This document shows, in pieces, positions 36,236 to 47,758 of a stretch of 64,000 bases of DNA; the stretch's first letter is position 1, and every line of letters begins with the position of its first letter. The notes beneath the pieces were generated by a model. The model saw nothing but the letters and a program-made list of their open reading frames with translations, was not told the DNA's origin and ran no database searches. The translations under genes and the position numbers were made by a program. This DNA is from Diphasiastrum complanatum (Eukaryota > Streptophyta > Lycopodiopsida > Lycopodiales > Lycopodiaceae). The stretch covers positions 20,437,407 to 20,501,406 of the forward strand of contig CM055094.1 of assembly GCA_029204225.1 (NCBI GenBank), written 5' to 3'.

Positions 36236-36556
36236 AAAATAAAAATAAGATTTATAAAAAAACAATTCACAACCATTGATGTGCTAGATGAAACAAAACA
36301 CATGAATAGTTTAAAACATAATCCTACTTGAAAGGATATATTCTTTTTTTCCGTTGACCCCCACTTGTTGAGAGCTCGTCAATACTTTTTAAAATAACTC
36401 TTTTTCGCTTATTGTTCAGTATTTTCTTCCGTAATGTGTTTACTTCTACATTTATTTGACATTATGAGATATACAATGTTTGTACAATTAGTTTCATATT
36501 GTCAGTTTCTTGGTTGAGGTTTAATATAATATCTTGCAAACAAGAATTATCTATCT
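36236..36556. other. AT-rich spacer without a gene
   Basis: Nothing recognisable. Confidence 0.5.
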
Positions 36557-36937
36557 TCAAAATTTCATTTTCTTCTTTTGTTTGCAAAAAAACGTTTCTT
36601 TTTCTCGGTAGTCAGTAAGCAAACCATTCAACATATTTTCCAAACAGTGGATTTTTTTCATTGAATAACTAATGCCATAATTTTTCAATCTTTCACAATA
36701 ACCCAATAGACTATTGTGTCCTTCATACAAAAACAGTATGAGTTGTGTGACCAATCTAAAATTTGGATGTTGCATTGAGCTTGGTCCGATTGGATACAAA
36801 CTTCCATCAACCCATAGATCACAATGTTTCCTGTCTTTCGTCCTTTGGTGAGATGGTAAGGTGGACCCTTTCATATTTTTTCTCGACAGTGGAGCATATT
36901 CTGTGGGAAGATCAATATGGAGATGATATTTAGACAT
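36557..36937 (-). CDS. Unrecognised ORF downstream of element D
   Basis: 126 codons, starting MSKYHLHIDLPTEYAPLSRK, with LVTQLILFLYEGHNS in the middle and a Lys-rich end. It follows the decayed frames at 36960-37635 on the same strand and may belong to the same element. No known domain. Single copy in the window. Confidence 0.4.
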   Translation of the reverse strand: MSKYHLHIDLPTEYAPLSRKNMKGSTLPSHQRTKDRKHCDLWVDGSLYPIGPSSMQHPNFRLVTQLILFLYEGHNSLLGYCERLKNYGISYSMKKIHCLENMLNGLLTDYREKETFFCKQKKKMKF

Positions 36938-36959
36938 CTTAATAATCGATAGATTAATC

Positions 36960-37640
36960 TAGTAGAAAACCCACTTGTTATATATCTTGTAAGCTTCACT
37001 AGGTCGACCGTTTGGTGCTTTGCAGTTGGCCCTTGTGGAGAGGAGGAACTCTTTCTCTTTTGAGAAGCCGCTTGCGTGGAATCTGTTGCAATAGGCCTGG
37101 AAGTAGAGTTGGTATTCTTGGCTGGTTCAGAGGGAGTCTCCCAACCTATTATCTGCTAACATCAAGTGGCCTCAAAATCGAGGTCGGTGGCTCAACTGCT
37201 GCAAAGTGACGTCTATCAGAAGATAGCCCAATAACTGGAGGTTTTCTTGTTCTTGATATAGTCATGGAGGTAGTTGGAAGAAAACTGGGCCCAGTCATAA
37301 AGGTTCTGATCATGTAGTTTAGAATCAGCCATCATGTGGAATAGTTTCATGGGGATACGCGTGATCTTGGACCTATAGCCCTATGTATATGTCCTTTGAT
37401 AGGCGCACGAAGGAGCTAAGGGTTTATCCTTTTTGACCTCGATAGGGTAACCATTTTTTTTTTCCCATTTGTCCACTGAGGGGTCTATGTATTTGAAGTA
37501 TGCTGTGGATTCAATCTTTTTGAGGGTCCTATTGACTGTGTTTGGTCCCCTAGGAAAGCCAAATGTATTGAGGTCAGATCCATAAATAGGGATAATATAA
37601 ACAAAAATAGGATCCTCTTGGTTAGGAGGTAACATGAACT
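36960..37640 (-). pseudogene. Element D coding region, copy 1 (unrecognised)
   Basis: Minus strand. 37635-37381 encodes FVYIIPIYGSDLNTFGF, KKIESTAYFKYIDPSVDKW, then a TAG and, in the same register, RSKITRIPMKLFHMMADSKL and LHDYIKNKK; a 1-bp deletion relative to the 45-kb copy then shifts the frame before RLGDSLRTSQEYQLYFQAY and KAPNGRPSEAY. The same TAG is present in the 43-kb copy. I do not recognise the protein. Its position just after an LTR-like segment with a primer-site-like motif suggests a gag-type protein of an LTR element. Confidence 0.55.
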
Positions 37641-38245
37641 GGAAAATCTGTCGGTGTGGTTATAAGCAATATGCAATCGAAACGGGCTCTGATAGCCACT
37701 GATCAACAGAGGAAGTTGGAACTCTCTGTGGCTCAAGAACTGGTGTGCCTCCTGGTACCAAGTGTTCTTCTCAGAGATATCGAGGCTTTCCATGGTGATG
37801 TCAATTCTGTCTTGAGTTGGGTCATCAGAACTGGAAGATGTTGTGGCAGACAGGTTCTGGACTCGGCTGATGACTGTGTTGAAGGTTCGGCTCTGGTAAC
37901 AGACAAGTGGAGTCTCGGCTCGGTTGACTGCGGAGGGCTTCGGATCGGTCGTCTTTGGATGGACTCGGCTAAGTCAATTTTGTATGCAGAGTATGGACGC
38001 TCAACTCAGTCCACAGTGAATGCAGTGCATGGACGCTCGACTCGGTCCACAGTGATTGCATAGCATGGGGGCTAGGCTCTCTGAGCAGTGTATGTAGAGT
38101 ATTGCTCGGCGGTGTATGGAGACTAGAAATTTGTGGAAAATTTTGGAGCAATGTTGCTCTGATAGGATGTGGAAACGATGATGTTTCTTCACGATAACGT
38201 ACTAGTAGAGAGCTTTCAACCCAAATCGATGTTGAATGTGTGGTT
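37641..38245. repeat. LTR-like segment L, copy 2
   Basis: See 43610. This copy lacks the outer ~400 bp and joins at about 38250 a piece shared with 5811-5870 and 7208-7290. Confidence 0.65.
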
Positions 38246-38361
38246 TTGACAAGTCCATAGGATGTGGAAACGATGATTATTGCATGATGATTCGACTGAT
38301 CTTGTAGGAATGATTTGAAGAGACATATTTATGTGCATATGATTCCTTTTGGTTCAGGTTA

Positions 38362-39640
38362 GATCATAATTTAAAAAATATTTTTTGATACAAGAACTGT
38401 AATTTAAAACACTTTTAAAATATTTTTAAAAAAAATTAAAAACTTTTGTTCTAATACAGAAAAAGTTTTTTTTTTAGTTATTCTAATGGTTGTGTCCAAT
38501 GATTTTATTTTGAATAGTATTATTATTTCATATAATCTAATGTGCAATTATTAATAAAAATCTACTAACAAAATTTTAGTAGCTTGATTAATTTTCTTGC
38601 AAAATACAACATTTTTTTTAGCATTACAATATCTTTATTTGAAGCATTTTAAATATGGGTATTTTTTTATAAAATAAAAAAAAAATGGGTCTCCATGTCA
38701 TTTCTTTTTTTTTGGGATCATCGCGTTTCATGATGAACAATCTTAGTAAATTCTTCCATGGTGCATCCTTCCAAAATTAGATGAATGGCTTTTTTCTTTG
38801 GCTACACAAGCTCGGCAGAGATGTTGTCAAGTCACACATACTTTTCTCTTTTTACGCCAGCACATGATTGATTTGCTGCAAACCCTTCTGCTAAACTCCT
38901 TGCCAACTTAGGAGATGCTGAAAATATCAGAGAGATTGAACGCCTCCTCAAAAGACCAGGTTTTTCCACTCTCCAAGATAAATTCTTCCAAAACTCAAAT
39001 GAAAGGCCTGGTTCTTTCAACCTAAACAACCCTAGTTTGGTGGTTTCTGTACAAAATATGGGAAAAAGAAAGAAGTATACATGATATAAAGGAAAGGAAG
39101 GACAAGGCAGTGGTGCAAAAGAAGACTTACTGGCTAAAAGACTGAACTTTTACAGGTATTCTAGCTCGCAGGATGACGAGGATCTGCATAGAAGAACTTT
39201 CACTAGGAATACGGTGGATCGACTACAACTCAGCACGCGCAAGGACAAGGCAAAGATATTTTTACATTTACACTACTGTAATAGAATGTTTGAGACCATT
39301 CATGTGAGACACTTTTACACTCGTATTTTATTACAATCTTTGGCCTTATATACACAAGTCTTTCCATGATATTGTGTTTGCTTGGTCATACTTACCTAAC
39401 ATCAAAAGTGAATGGTACTTTCTGTTTGATGTTTTCTGCAATTTTGAAATTGAAAATCTATCTTTATGTTCTTGCTCTTTTCTAAAACATTTCAAAGATT
39501 TCATTTCTGAAAAATTTGATTATGTGCTAACAACGGACTGCAATATAATTAGAAGTATGTACCTTAGAAAATCTTAGCTATTTAGGAAAAACATCATTGA
39601 ACTCTTGTTTTAAATCTTGCATTAAAAGCTGTTCTTGATG
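38362..39640. repeat. Segmental duplication, copy 2 (partner 10095-11350)
   Basis: Same order of AT-rich DNA, exon-like frame and AT-rich spacer as at 10.1 kb. The exon-like frame here is 38876-39085 (+), reading ANPSAKLLANLGDAENIRE and KFFQNSNERPGSFNL, and is still open. Confidence 0.8.
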
Positions 39641-40620
39641 CTAATTTTTGGTGTTAAAGCATGTTAACACATTCACATCACAATGCATACGAGATTTCAA
39701 AACAAGATGAAAAAGCTCATACTTAGAATTATGTAGTTTTTCCATAACTTCCGCCAAGGAAACCATCGGTGATGGGAGTACATTAGTCTCCCCATAAATA
39801 GAGACTATCTGGTCAAACTTATCTTTGAATACAATAGTATGGTTTTTAAAATCTATTTTCAACAAATCTGATTTATCAAAAAACCATTCATATCCTAGGA
39901 TTACATAAGTTCTATCAAATATTCGTAACATGAAAGTCGAGCCGCTCAACATGATCTTGCATCCAAACCTCCAAATTAGGGACTTTCACATCCCAAACTT
40001 CTGTGTCTGACCCTAAGGCTAGAGGACCACATAATTTTGATCACTAGCCACGGTGGGCACCCGAAGCTTCTATACAAGCCGCACATTCAAAAAGTTGTGA
40101 GTACCTCCAAAATCAAAGGTTATACTTATGTCTTTTCCTAGAATATTGCCTTTAACTTGAAACCATTGATTAGACTTGAAAGAAAGTGTACTGAAGTTAC
40201 AAGTATATTCACAACCATTTAACAAATCAACTTTCAATTCACAACCATTTAACAAATCGACTTTCAATTTACCTGTCGGTAAATCCCTCGCCATGAAACT
40301 TGATGATTTATTTTCCCTCTCGGATCTCTGTTTGGCATGATGCCCAAGTTTGTTGGCAAGCAGTAGCTTCTAGTTCATCAAAAAATAGATTTTTTATCTT
40401 ATTATTTTTTGGCTTTTCATTCTTAGGCTTTTGGGCTGATTGGCTGTGCATACTCTTCCGTGAGGCAATCACAGTGCTATCGTAGGCTTTAGCTACTCGG
40501 ATAGCATCTTTCAATATGGAGGACATTCCCTTTGCACTCCTTTTGGTAATCGGCTGACAATCCATACTATGAATTGCCACTGTGCCAATTTCCAATCAAG
40601 TGACCCTTACGTGATTATTA
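39641..40620 (-). pseudogene. Ty3-gypsy gag end and protease, copy 2
   Basis: Minus strand frames 40595-40308 (gag end: AIRVAKAYDSTVIASRKS, then SAQKPKNEKPKNNK), 40294-40070 (VKGNILGKDISI with DFGGTHNFLN) and 39952-39641 (ILGYEWFFDKS, MEKLHNSKYELF). It is the counterpart of 11454-12300 with the same Ser loss in the active site, so inactivation predates the duplication. The zinc knuckle is lost in a deletion near 40350. Confidence 0.82.
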
Positions 40621-40639
40621 GAAGCCTTTTTCAAATGAA

Positions 40640-41080
40640 AAAAAATAGCATACACCTCTAAAAGGATACGGTTGCTAGGTCTACAAAGTACTCAACAAAA
40701 ATTGCTTTTTCTTTTAAGGCTTTCAATTGCCTTAACCCAAAAAAGTAAATAGGAAAAAAGTAAGGGCAAACCTGAATGCAATGAAGGAACTTCCAAAATC
40801 ACTATTCAAGAGCAAAAAATACGAAATCCCCCCCCCCCCCCCCCAATTAATATAACTAGTAACATTATTCTCAAAGCATCTACGATGAGCTACAAACAAC
40901 ACTCGGAGAGTAAAGAATTAGGAATCTGTCAAATACTCTTGCATCTAGTATTTGGAAAGTTAGACATAATGATAGTATCATAAGAATGAGTTAGAGAAGC
41001 TTGTGAAGCCATCCAGAGGTGTGTTGTTGTTTTATTAGTTGCCTAGATACATATCAAGCTACCCCAAGTTACCACAGATC
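40640..41080 (-). repeat. Inverted repeat-block piece (poly-C 40828-40844)
   Basis: The counterpart of 12430-12850. Ends near 41080, where RT copy 5 begins. Confidence 0.8.
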
Positions 41081-41084
41081 TATT

Positions 41085-41985
41085 TTATGAGTTAAACACG
41101 GGTCTATATGAGGCAAGGTGTATATATTGCAAAAAGCGAAAAGGAAGGTCTCCCCTTTTATCATATTTGGACAGATGTGTACAACTGGTAATTGGGTTAA
41201 AGGTGATTGCAATATTCAGAAAGTTCACCAAATTACATGTGTTGTCATTTCCGTCTATCTCAAGGTATTCCAGGGGATAGATCCAAAAAGGATTGTCAGG
41301 TGTTCTTGGTTAAGTCTTGTCCAGGAAACGTTCAACCCTAAACCGTCAATGTACCTGAACGAATATTTGAAGTTGCTGATAAATTTAATTTTCCCTAATC
41401 TTGCAAGCCCCTTAATAAACTGCATTTCAAAAAAGAGAAAGGTACCAATTACAAGACATTGCTGAATATGAAAAACCCATTGGTATTCCCCCGACCTGTC
41501 GCCAAGTATGATCCCCAAGTCTGATAATGCAATTGTCTATCAAATAGGAATTCCAAATGCATAAGGTATTCTTGCGGTCTATAGTACTCCATTCATATGA
41601 ACCTGTATTTTTCGAAACCCATTTAAAATCATTGGTTCCAGATTTTCGTTGGTATTTGAGCAATTGAATTTGGCAATTTTAAATGCCGAACAAATCATTT
41701 TAGTCATAATAGTTTTCAAATCGTCAATCCCGTTCAAAGGAATATTGTTTTTTTGGGGGTAACCTAATTCTTTGCTTGCTGGTTTTTTGAGTTTGTAATG
41801 CAATTTCAGGCTGAAATTTTCAGCACACAAGGCTTGTAGGAGGGCGAGTTCCTGCATCCATCTAATGTGTGGTTTCGACACATTTTGGTGCGGATTTTTT
41901 AGATTTGATACTTGCTGTTGTTCTTGTCTTTTAGGGCACATTTAGGGTTTGAAAAAGTTTATCTTCTTGGCTGGTTTTTATGGCA
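41085..41985 (-). pseudogene. Reverse transcriptase remnant, copy 5 (catalytic motif deleted)
   Basis: N-terminal frame from 41941 (MCPKRQEQQQ, ELALLQALCAEN). Best preserved motif-B region of the five copies: WRQVGGIPMGFSYSAMS and CNWYLSLFE (frame 41663-41427). A small deletion near 41340 turns YIDDICFINN into YIDG and removes the second Asp. Frameshifts lie near 41650 and 41450. Confidence 0.75.
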
Positions 41986-41994
41986 AGAGATTTG

Positions 41995-42765
41995 AGCCCA
42001 CCTATATATATATATATATATATATAGATCTCTAGGTCCACTCAAGCCTACGTGGCACAGGGCCCAGTTGACTTGACATACAAGGTTATGGTAGGCCTAC
42101 ATGGCTTGCAACATGGCAACCCTCAAGCCTGCATGATTTGCCATGTGGTAGACCTACGTGGCTTGCCATGTGGTAGTGTGAGATAGGCTTCGCAAATAGC
42201 AGACCACGTAGGCAGAGGCTGTTGGCTTGCCAGCCTATGATGGGCCTACGTGGCTTGCCACATGGCTAACCCCAAGCCTGCATGATTTGCCACATGGCAG
42301 TCATATGTGACTTGACAAGTGGGCACCTATGACAGCCTTGGTTGATCGCAGGCCTATGTGGCCTGCTACACAAGTCTATGGTAGGCCATGTGGTAAACCA
42401 CACAAGCCTATGGTAGGTCATGTGGTAAACCACACAAGCCTATGGTAGGACTATGTGGTTGGCTAACTGGCAGTTTATGAGCCCCCTCTTTCTCTCTCTA
42501 GTTCCACTCAAGCCTACGTGGCAAAGTCTGGATGGCTTGCAACAGAAGCCTATATTAGACCTACGTGTTTGCAAACCCTAAGTTGCAAGACTTGCCACGA
42601 GGTAGACCTACATGGTTTTCCATGTGGCAGGCCTACGTGGCTTTCCATGTAGTAGCTTGTGAGATCCACCTCTTTTTCTCTCTATATCCACTCAAGCCTA
42701 CATGGCAGAGCCTGGTTGGCTTGCGACACAAGCCTATGGCAAGCTTATGTAGAAACCTTGTTTAC
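41995..42765. repeat. Minisatellite block next to RT copy 5
   Basis: Same family and order as 24705-25400, with an extra duplicated unit around GTAGGYCATGTGGTAAACC (42380-42440). Begins with a (TA)n run. Confidence 0.85.
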
Positions 42766-42930
42766 TGATTCCCTATCAATCTATTGATTCTTCTCCCTAA
42801 GATCTATTACAGTTCACCACGTTCTTGGTTGGGTTTCACTTCTGCTTATTACCAAGCTTCACGAGTTTCTTATGAATTAGTCCTCTCGATTTATTACCCA
42901 CTCAGGCAAAGAAATCTCATCGTGTTGACA
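42766..42930. repeat. Piece of the 2,519-bp unit non-coding segment
   Basis: Matches 25408-25570 and is cut at GTGTTG, where element D begins. Confidence 0.75.
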
Positions 42931-43605
42931 TAGAGGACATGGGTGTCTCTCTCGATGTAAGCTTCACTAGGCCGACCGTTTGGTGCTTTGAAATTGGCAA
43001 TTGTGGAGAGAAGGAACTCTTTCTCCTTTGAGAAGCCGCTTTCGTGGAATCTGTTGCAATAGGCCTGGAAGTAGAGTTGGTATTCTTGGCTGGTTCTGAG
43101 GGAGTCTCCCAACCTTTTATCTGCTAGCATCAAGTGGTCTCAAACTCGAGGTCGGTGGCTCAACTGCTACAGTGACATCTATCAGAAGATAGCCCAATAA
43201 CAAGAGGTTTGCTTGTTCTTGATATAGTCATGGAGGCAGTTGGAAGCAAACTTGGCCCAGTCATAAAGGTTCTGATCGTGTAGTCTAGAATCAGCCATCA
43301 TGTGGAATAGTTTCATGGGGATACGCATGATCTTGGACCTATAGCGCTATGTATATTTCGTTAGATAAGAGCATGGAGCAGCTAAGGGCTTATCATTTAT
43401 GACCTCGATATGGTAACCATCTTTTTTTTTCCATTTGTCCACTGAGGGGTCTATGTATTTGAAGTATGCTGTGGATTCAATCTTTTTGAGGGTCCTGTTG
43501 ACTGTGTTTGGTCCCCTAAGGAAGCCAAATGTATTGAGGTCAGCTCCAGATATAGGGATAATATAAACAAAATTTTGGTTCGGAGATAGCATGAACTGGA
43601 AAATC
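42931..43605 (-). pseudogene. Element D coding region, copy 2
   Basis: Minus strand 43592-43347 (FVYIIPISGADLNTFGFLR, KKIESTAYFKYIDPSVDKW), the shared in-frame TAG, IMRIPMKLFHMMADSRL, then the shifted part 43133-42894 (LGDSLRTSQEYQLYFQAYCN). Shares the TAG and the 1-bp deletion with copy 1. Function unknown. Confidence 0.55.
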
Positions 43606-43609
43606 TGTG

Positions 43610-44645
43610 GGTGTGGTTATAAGCAATATGCAATAGAAATGGGCTCTGATAGCCACTGAAAAGAGGAAGTTGGAACTCTATGTGGCTCAGGAACTAGTGT
43701 GCCTCCTGGTACCAATGTTCATCTCAGAGATATCGAGGCTTTCCATGGTGATGTCAATTTTGTCTTGAGTTGGGTCATCAGAACTGGAAGATGTTGTGGC
43801 AGACATGTTCTGGAATCGACTGATGACTATGTTGAAGGTTCAGCTCTGGTAACAAACAAGTGGAGTCTCGGCTCAATCGACTGTGGAGGGCTTTGGATCG
43901 GTCGACTTTTGATGGACTCGGCTCAATCAACTTTGTATGCAGAGTATGGACGCTGAGCTCGTTCCACAGCGAATGTAGAGTATGTATGCACGCCTCGGTC
44001 CACGGTGATTGCAGAGTATGGGGGCGCGGCTCTATGAGCAGTGTATGTAGAGTATTGCTCGGCAGTGTATGGAGAATAGAAATTTGTGGAAAAATTTGGA
44101 GCAATGTCGCTCTGATAGGATGTGGAAACGATGATGTTTCTTTGCGATAACATACTAGTAGAGAGCTTTCAACCCAAATTCGTGTTGAATGTGTGGTTTT
44201 AACAAGCTCCAGTAGCACTACCCCTCAGCATTTGGCTCGTGCTAGATGTGACAATTTTTGTGTAATGTAGCAGATCTCGGCAGCTTAGGGTTTTTGAAAA
44301 TGGATGATGATGGCACTCTGGATCCGTGGTGGATGTATGTAGATGGTGTCCAAGGATGCGAAGGAGTAATCAAGCACGGTCGTAGCGAATGACAGATCGC
44401 CATTAAAAGATGGAAAATCGATCCTTTGAAGCTATAGCTTTTCAAAAGGTTCCTCATTTCCATTTCCATGCTTGAAGAAGGAAGTGCCAGCATCAAATCT
44501 TCTCCCATCAGAGTTTGTTTTTATTTCCTAAAAAGCATGCATGGCAGCATGGCAGTAAAGCATGATATTGTGACTTTTTGTAATGTTCTGCAACATTTGC
44601 TTACATACATAGCTACACCAAATGAGAAAATTAAGGACCTAGGAT
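43610..44645 (-). mobile_element. LTR-like segment L, copy 3, with primer-site-like motif
   Basis: On the minus strand the segment ends TTTTCA and is followed by TGGCTATCAGAGCC (about 43640-43660). That equals the initiator-Met-tRNA primer-binding site TGGTATCAGAGC plus one inserted C. The element D coding region comes next on the same strand. This is the expected order for a 5' LTR, a priming site and gag. LTR ends and target-site duplications are not established. Confidence 0.5.
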
Positions 44646-45015
44646 CTTCAAGGAAGATCAAGATTGATGGAGTGCTTTACATTTTCAGTATCACTAAGAA
44701 CTTGCTTACTGTAGGGCAATTGCTTGACAATGGTTTTATTGTGGAGTTCTCCACAAATACATGTAACATCAAGAAGGATGGCAAGATCATTGCTAAAGGG
44801 GTGATGATCTCCACACAAACCGGCCTCACTCTTCAAAAGATGATCGGTCATCTTGTTCAGGAAGAAATGCGAAGAAAGACCAACGGCCTGTCCATCAAAG
44901 ACAAATCCATGGCCCTGTACACCAAGAAGAAAGACTATTCCAAGGGCAAGAATCAAGTGCAGCAGCAACAGCAAAAGCCTCAAACTCAAGGTGAGAATAG
45001 TGGATCGCTAGTTCT
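44645..45015 (+). pseudogene. Chimeric Ty1-copia fragment
   Basis: An open frame (within 44468-45067) in which GVLYIFSITKNLLTVGQLL (protease end/pre-integrase, like 8341-8480) is fused directly to TLQKMIGHLVQEEMRRK and a Gln-rich run, which belong before the zinc knuckle of gag. Domain order is therefore reversed: two copia fragments have been joined in frame by rearrangement. Confidence 0.7.
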
Positions 45016-45240
45016 GAGGGAGTCTCACAAGCTTTTATCTGCTAGTGTCAACTGGTCTCGAACTTGAGGTCGGTGGCTCAAGTGCTGCAAAGTGACATCT
45101 ATCAGAAGATAGCCTAATAATGTGGAGGTTTGCTTGTTCTTGATATAGTCATGGAGGCAGTTGGAAGCAAACTGGGCCCAGTCATAAAGGTTCTCATTGT
45201 GTAGTCTAGAATCAGCCATCATGTGGAATAGTTTCATGGG
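45016..45240 (-). pseudogene. Element D fragment, copy 3 (frame kept)
   Basis: Minus frame MKLFHMMADSRLHNENLYDW, LHDYIKNKQTSTLLGYL, ending LTLADKSL. It has one more base than copies 1 and 2 at the TSTLLGYL position and so keeps one frame across the place where they are shifted. Both ends are cut by other elements. Confidence 0.55.
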
Positions 45241-45989
45241 GGCTATGTTACGTAGATTTCAAATTTGAGTGTTTTGATTGGACCATGTGGAAGAAACTTT
45301 TGAGAAAAAAAATAAAAGGTATGTTTTTGAAAAGCCCCTTTTGTGCGCTGTAATGGTTGATAAGTTGGATTCACATTTACATCATGAAGCAAATAGTCTT
45401 GTAAGTTTTGTGTTCAAGTGGATCGGAATCTCGCTCCAATGGATGTTGAGATTAATATATCATGCTATCTCTAGCCTAACAGCCACACACTAGATGTTTG
45501 GATCCAGAAAATATTCACAGAAAGGGACATCACACATCAATATTAATCTACTTTCACCTTTTATTTTGTCACATCTCTTCGTGCTTATGCGACATGAAAA
45601 GCTCCCTTCAAACAAACCTGTGAATGTGCCTTTCCTGTTGCCTTAATTTCTCATGCACTACCTTTGTCTTGAGCAACTAAAATGTGATACAATTGTGACC
45701 TTTTCTCATGCTTATCTTTCTCCTATTTTTGGACAAGTAAAATTTGATTGTTGTAAGGGGGGGGTGTGTATAGTATAGATGGCTATGAGTGTGAAAGGGG
45801 CATGGATTATTCTTGACTTTGAAATGAATGGAGGGCGGGCTTATTCAAGTCACCTAGAGAATGGTCACAAGTTCTCCTTTAACGATGGGATGCTCTATAC
45901 ATATGACTACAATGCCTCAACGTCTAACCCGAAATAGTACAAATAGAATGCAATGCATGGAATATCTCTCTCTCTCTCTCTCTCTCTCT
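45241..45989. repeat. Duplicated spacer, copy 1 (partner 52885-53660)
   Basis: Includes the 150-bp dispersed repeat (45357-45505), a short G run (45757-45764) and a (CT)n tract (45963-45990). The partner has 15 G and a longer, interrupted CT tract (53625-53660). No gene seen. Confidence 0.8.
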
Positions 45990-46596
45990 CGATTCTCAGC
46001 CAGATTTAATTCCGTCGACCGGTTGGAGATCTCCATTCCTCAAAGATACGTACGTCTATGAAATGCTTCATCAATCACCAAAGAAAATTCAGAATGATCC
46101 TTCTTTCGACCCAAGTTTTCGTAGAAGACGAGCGCTAGCATGGAGATCGGAAGACAACATATCAGCATATCCTTGCAACTTTGCGATAATAGATGGCTCG
46201 TTCTCTTCTCAGAAGGAACGTCATACATCCATCAAGAATTTTTGCAAATTAACTTCTGATTCTGACGATCCTACAATCAAGCTACAACACAAGTTCTGCC
46301 AGTTTCTGATGACTGTCATGGGCCGAAGGTTTGAGCAGGATCCACAATTTTTCATCAATCCCAAGAAACCGGCGCTTCACATGGAGGATACCAGGATCTA
46401 TTTACGGATACATTACTTTCCTGCAGACTCCATACAAATCTTCAAAGAGATGTGCACTTCAGGCTTTATCATCAATGCTGATAAGGCTTACACCCAGAGA
46501 TCAAAAGCACTTGCTGGTCGAAGACAAATGCTGACTCGAACCTGCTCCAAGTGGCTGCACGAGCAATATCATAAGCATGATGCCCACTATTCCTGA
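45990..46596 (+). pseudogene. Repeat-protein R, single-repeat copy 1
   Basis: The frame is open from the CT tract through STGWR, then MLHQSPKKIQNDPSFDPSFR, AYPCNFAIIDGSFSS, KLQHKFCQFLMTVMGRRF and DTRIYLRIHYFPADSIQIF, to a stop at 46596. It corresponds to repeat 2 of the two-repeat copy at 53866-55230. The 5' half was lost at the CT tract. No known domain. Cys and aromatic residues are well kept, so the protein family may be real, but the function is unknown. Confidence 0.5.
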
Positions 46597-46639
46597 ACAA
46601 ATGTTATGAAGAAAATCCTTTAGGCGCAATTTTTTGAAT

Positions 46640-47758
46640 TGAGTACATTGAAAACATCAACATTTGTTGATTGGAGCTTTTAAGATTGACCATTATAGTT
46701 ATCTAGGGCCAATGTATATGGCACTCAACTGCTAATCTATCTCTCCACTGCTTTTGAAATGTCCACTTTAGTTCATAATCTATGATCTAGATATACCTTC
46801 TTCTCATTGTGTATATGTATATGTTCTCATCGTTGATATTTGATTTAATGTATTAAATGAACATTGAATGCTCATTAAATCAAAATCAACAATAATTAGG
46901 TTACACATATTCTGTTCAAAAAATATTTAGACACACAATGAAAATATCATATCGACAAGAGGGAACATATCACGGCAAAAGGACTAGACAGAAATTGTTT
47001 GTTAGTGATCATCCATCCAAAGTAGGCGCACCACTTCCAAATTCTAATGTTACTCCAAGGCTTTTTGTGAGACTACTAATATTTTTGGAAAACACATGTT
47101 CTTCATATTCCAAGCATGCTCAGCATACCTCCAAGCACATAGCAAAGTAAACCGTACATCTTCTTTCCTTGCCCTACTTGTTGGTCTTCATCTCGTATGG
47201 TAAGTACTCGAGCCTTGATTGTTCCTTTGAATAAGAGCTTTTTGCTATAGTTTCAAGAGAGAAGCTTTCTGGAAAAGGGTCAACTTCGGAGTAGCTTAAT
47301 ATATTGATGTCATTTCAAATCATGATAGCTTCATGGTTGTCACTCAAAATAATAGTAAATTGTTTGGTAACTTGGGGTAGCTTGATATGTAGCTAGGAAA
47401 CTAAACAACAAATCACCTCTAGATGGCTTCACAAGCTTGTCTAACTCATTCTTATAATTACTACCATTGTGTCGAACTTGCCAAATGCTAGGTGTAAAAG
47501 TATTTGACAAATGCATAACTCTTTACTCTCCAAGTCTTAAGACTTACCAAGTGTTGTTTGTAGCTCATACTAGATGCTTTGAGAAGTTATATTAAGAATT
47601 TGGGGGGGGGGGGTTATCGCAAAGAATCCCATCTTGCCAAATACTAGGTGTAAAAGTGTTTGACATATTCCTAACTCTTTACTCTCCAAGTGTTGTTTTT
47701 AGCTCACAGTAAATGCTTTGAGAATATTGCTACTGGTTATATTAATTTGGGGGGATTG
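46640..47758 (+). repeat. Repeat-block left half, copy 2 (70-codon ORF 46938-47150)
   Basis: As 1649-2631. Poly-G here is about 12 G (47602-47613). The ORF differs from copy 1 by SVF to RLF. Confidence 0.8.
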
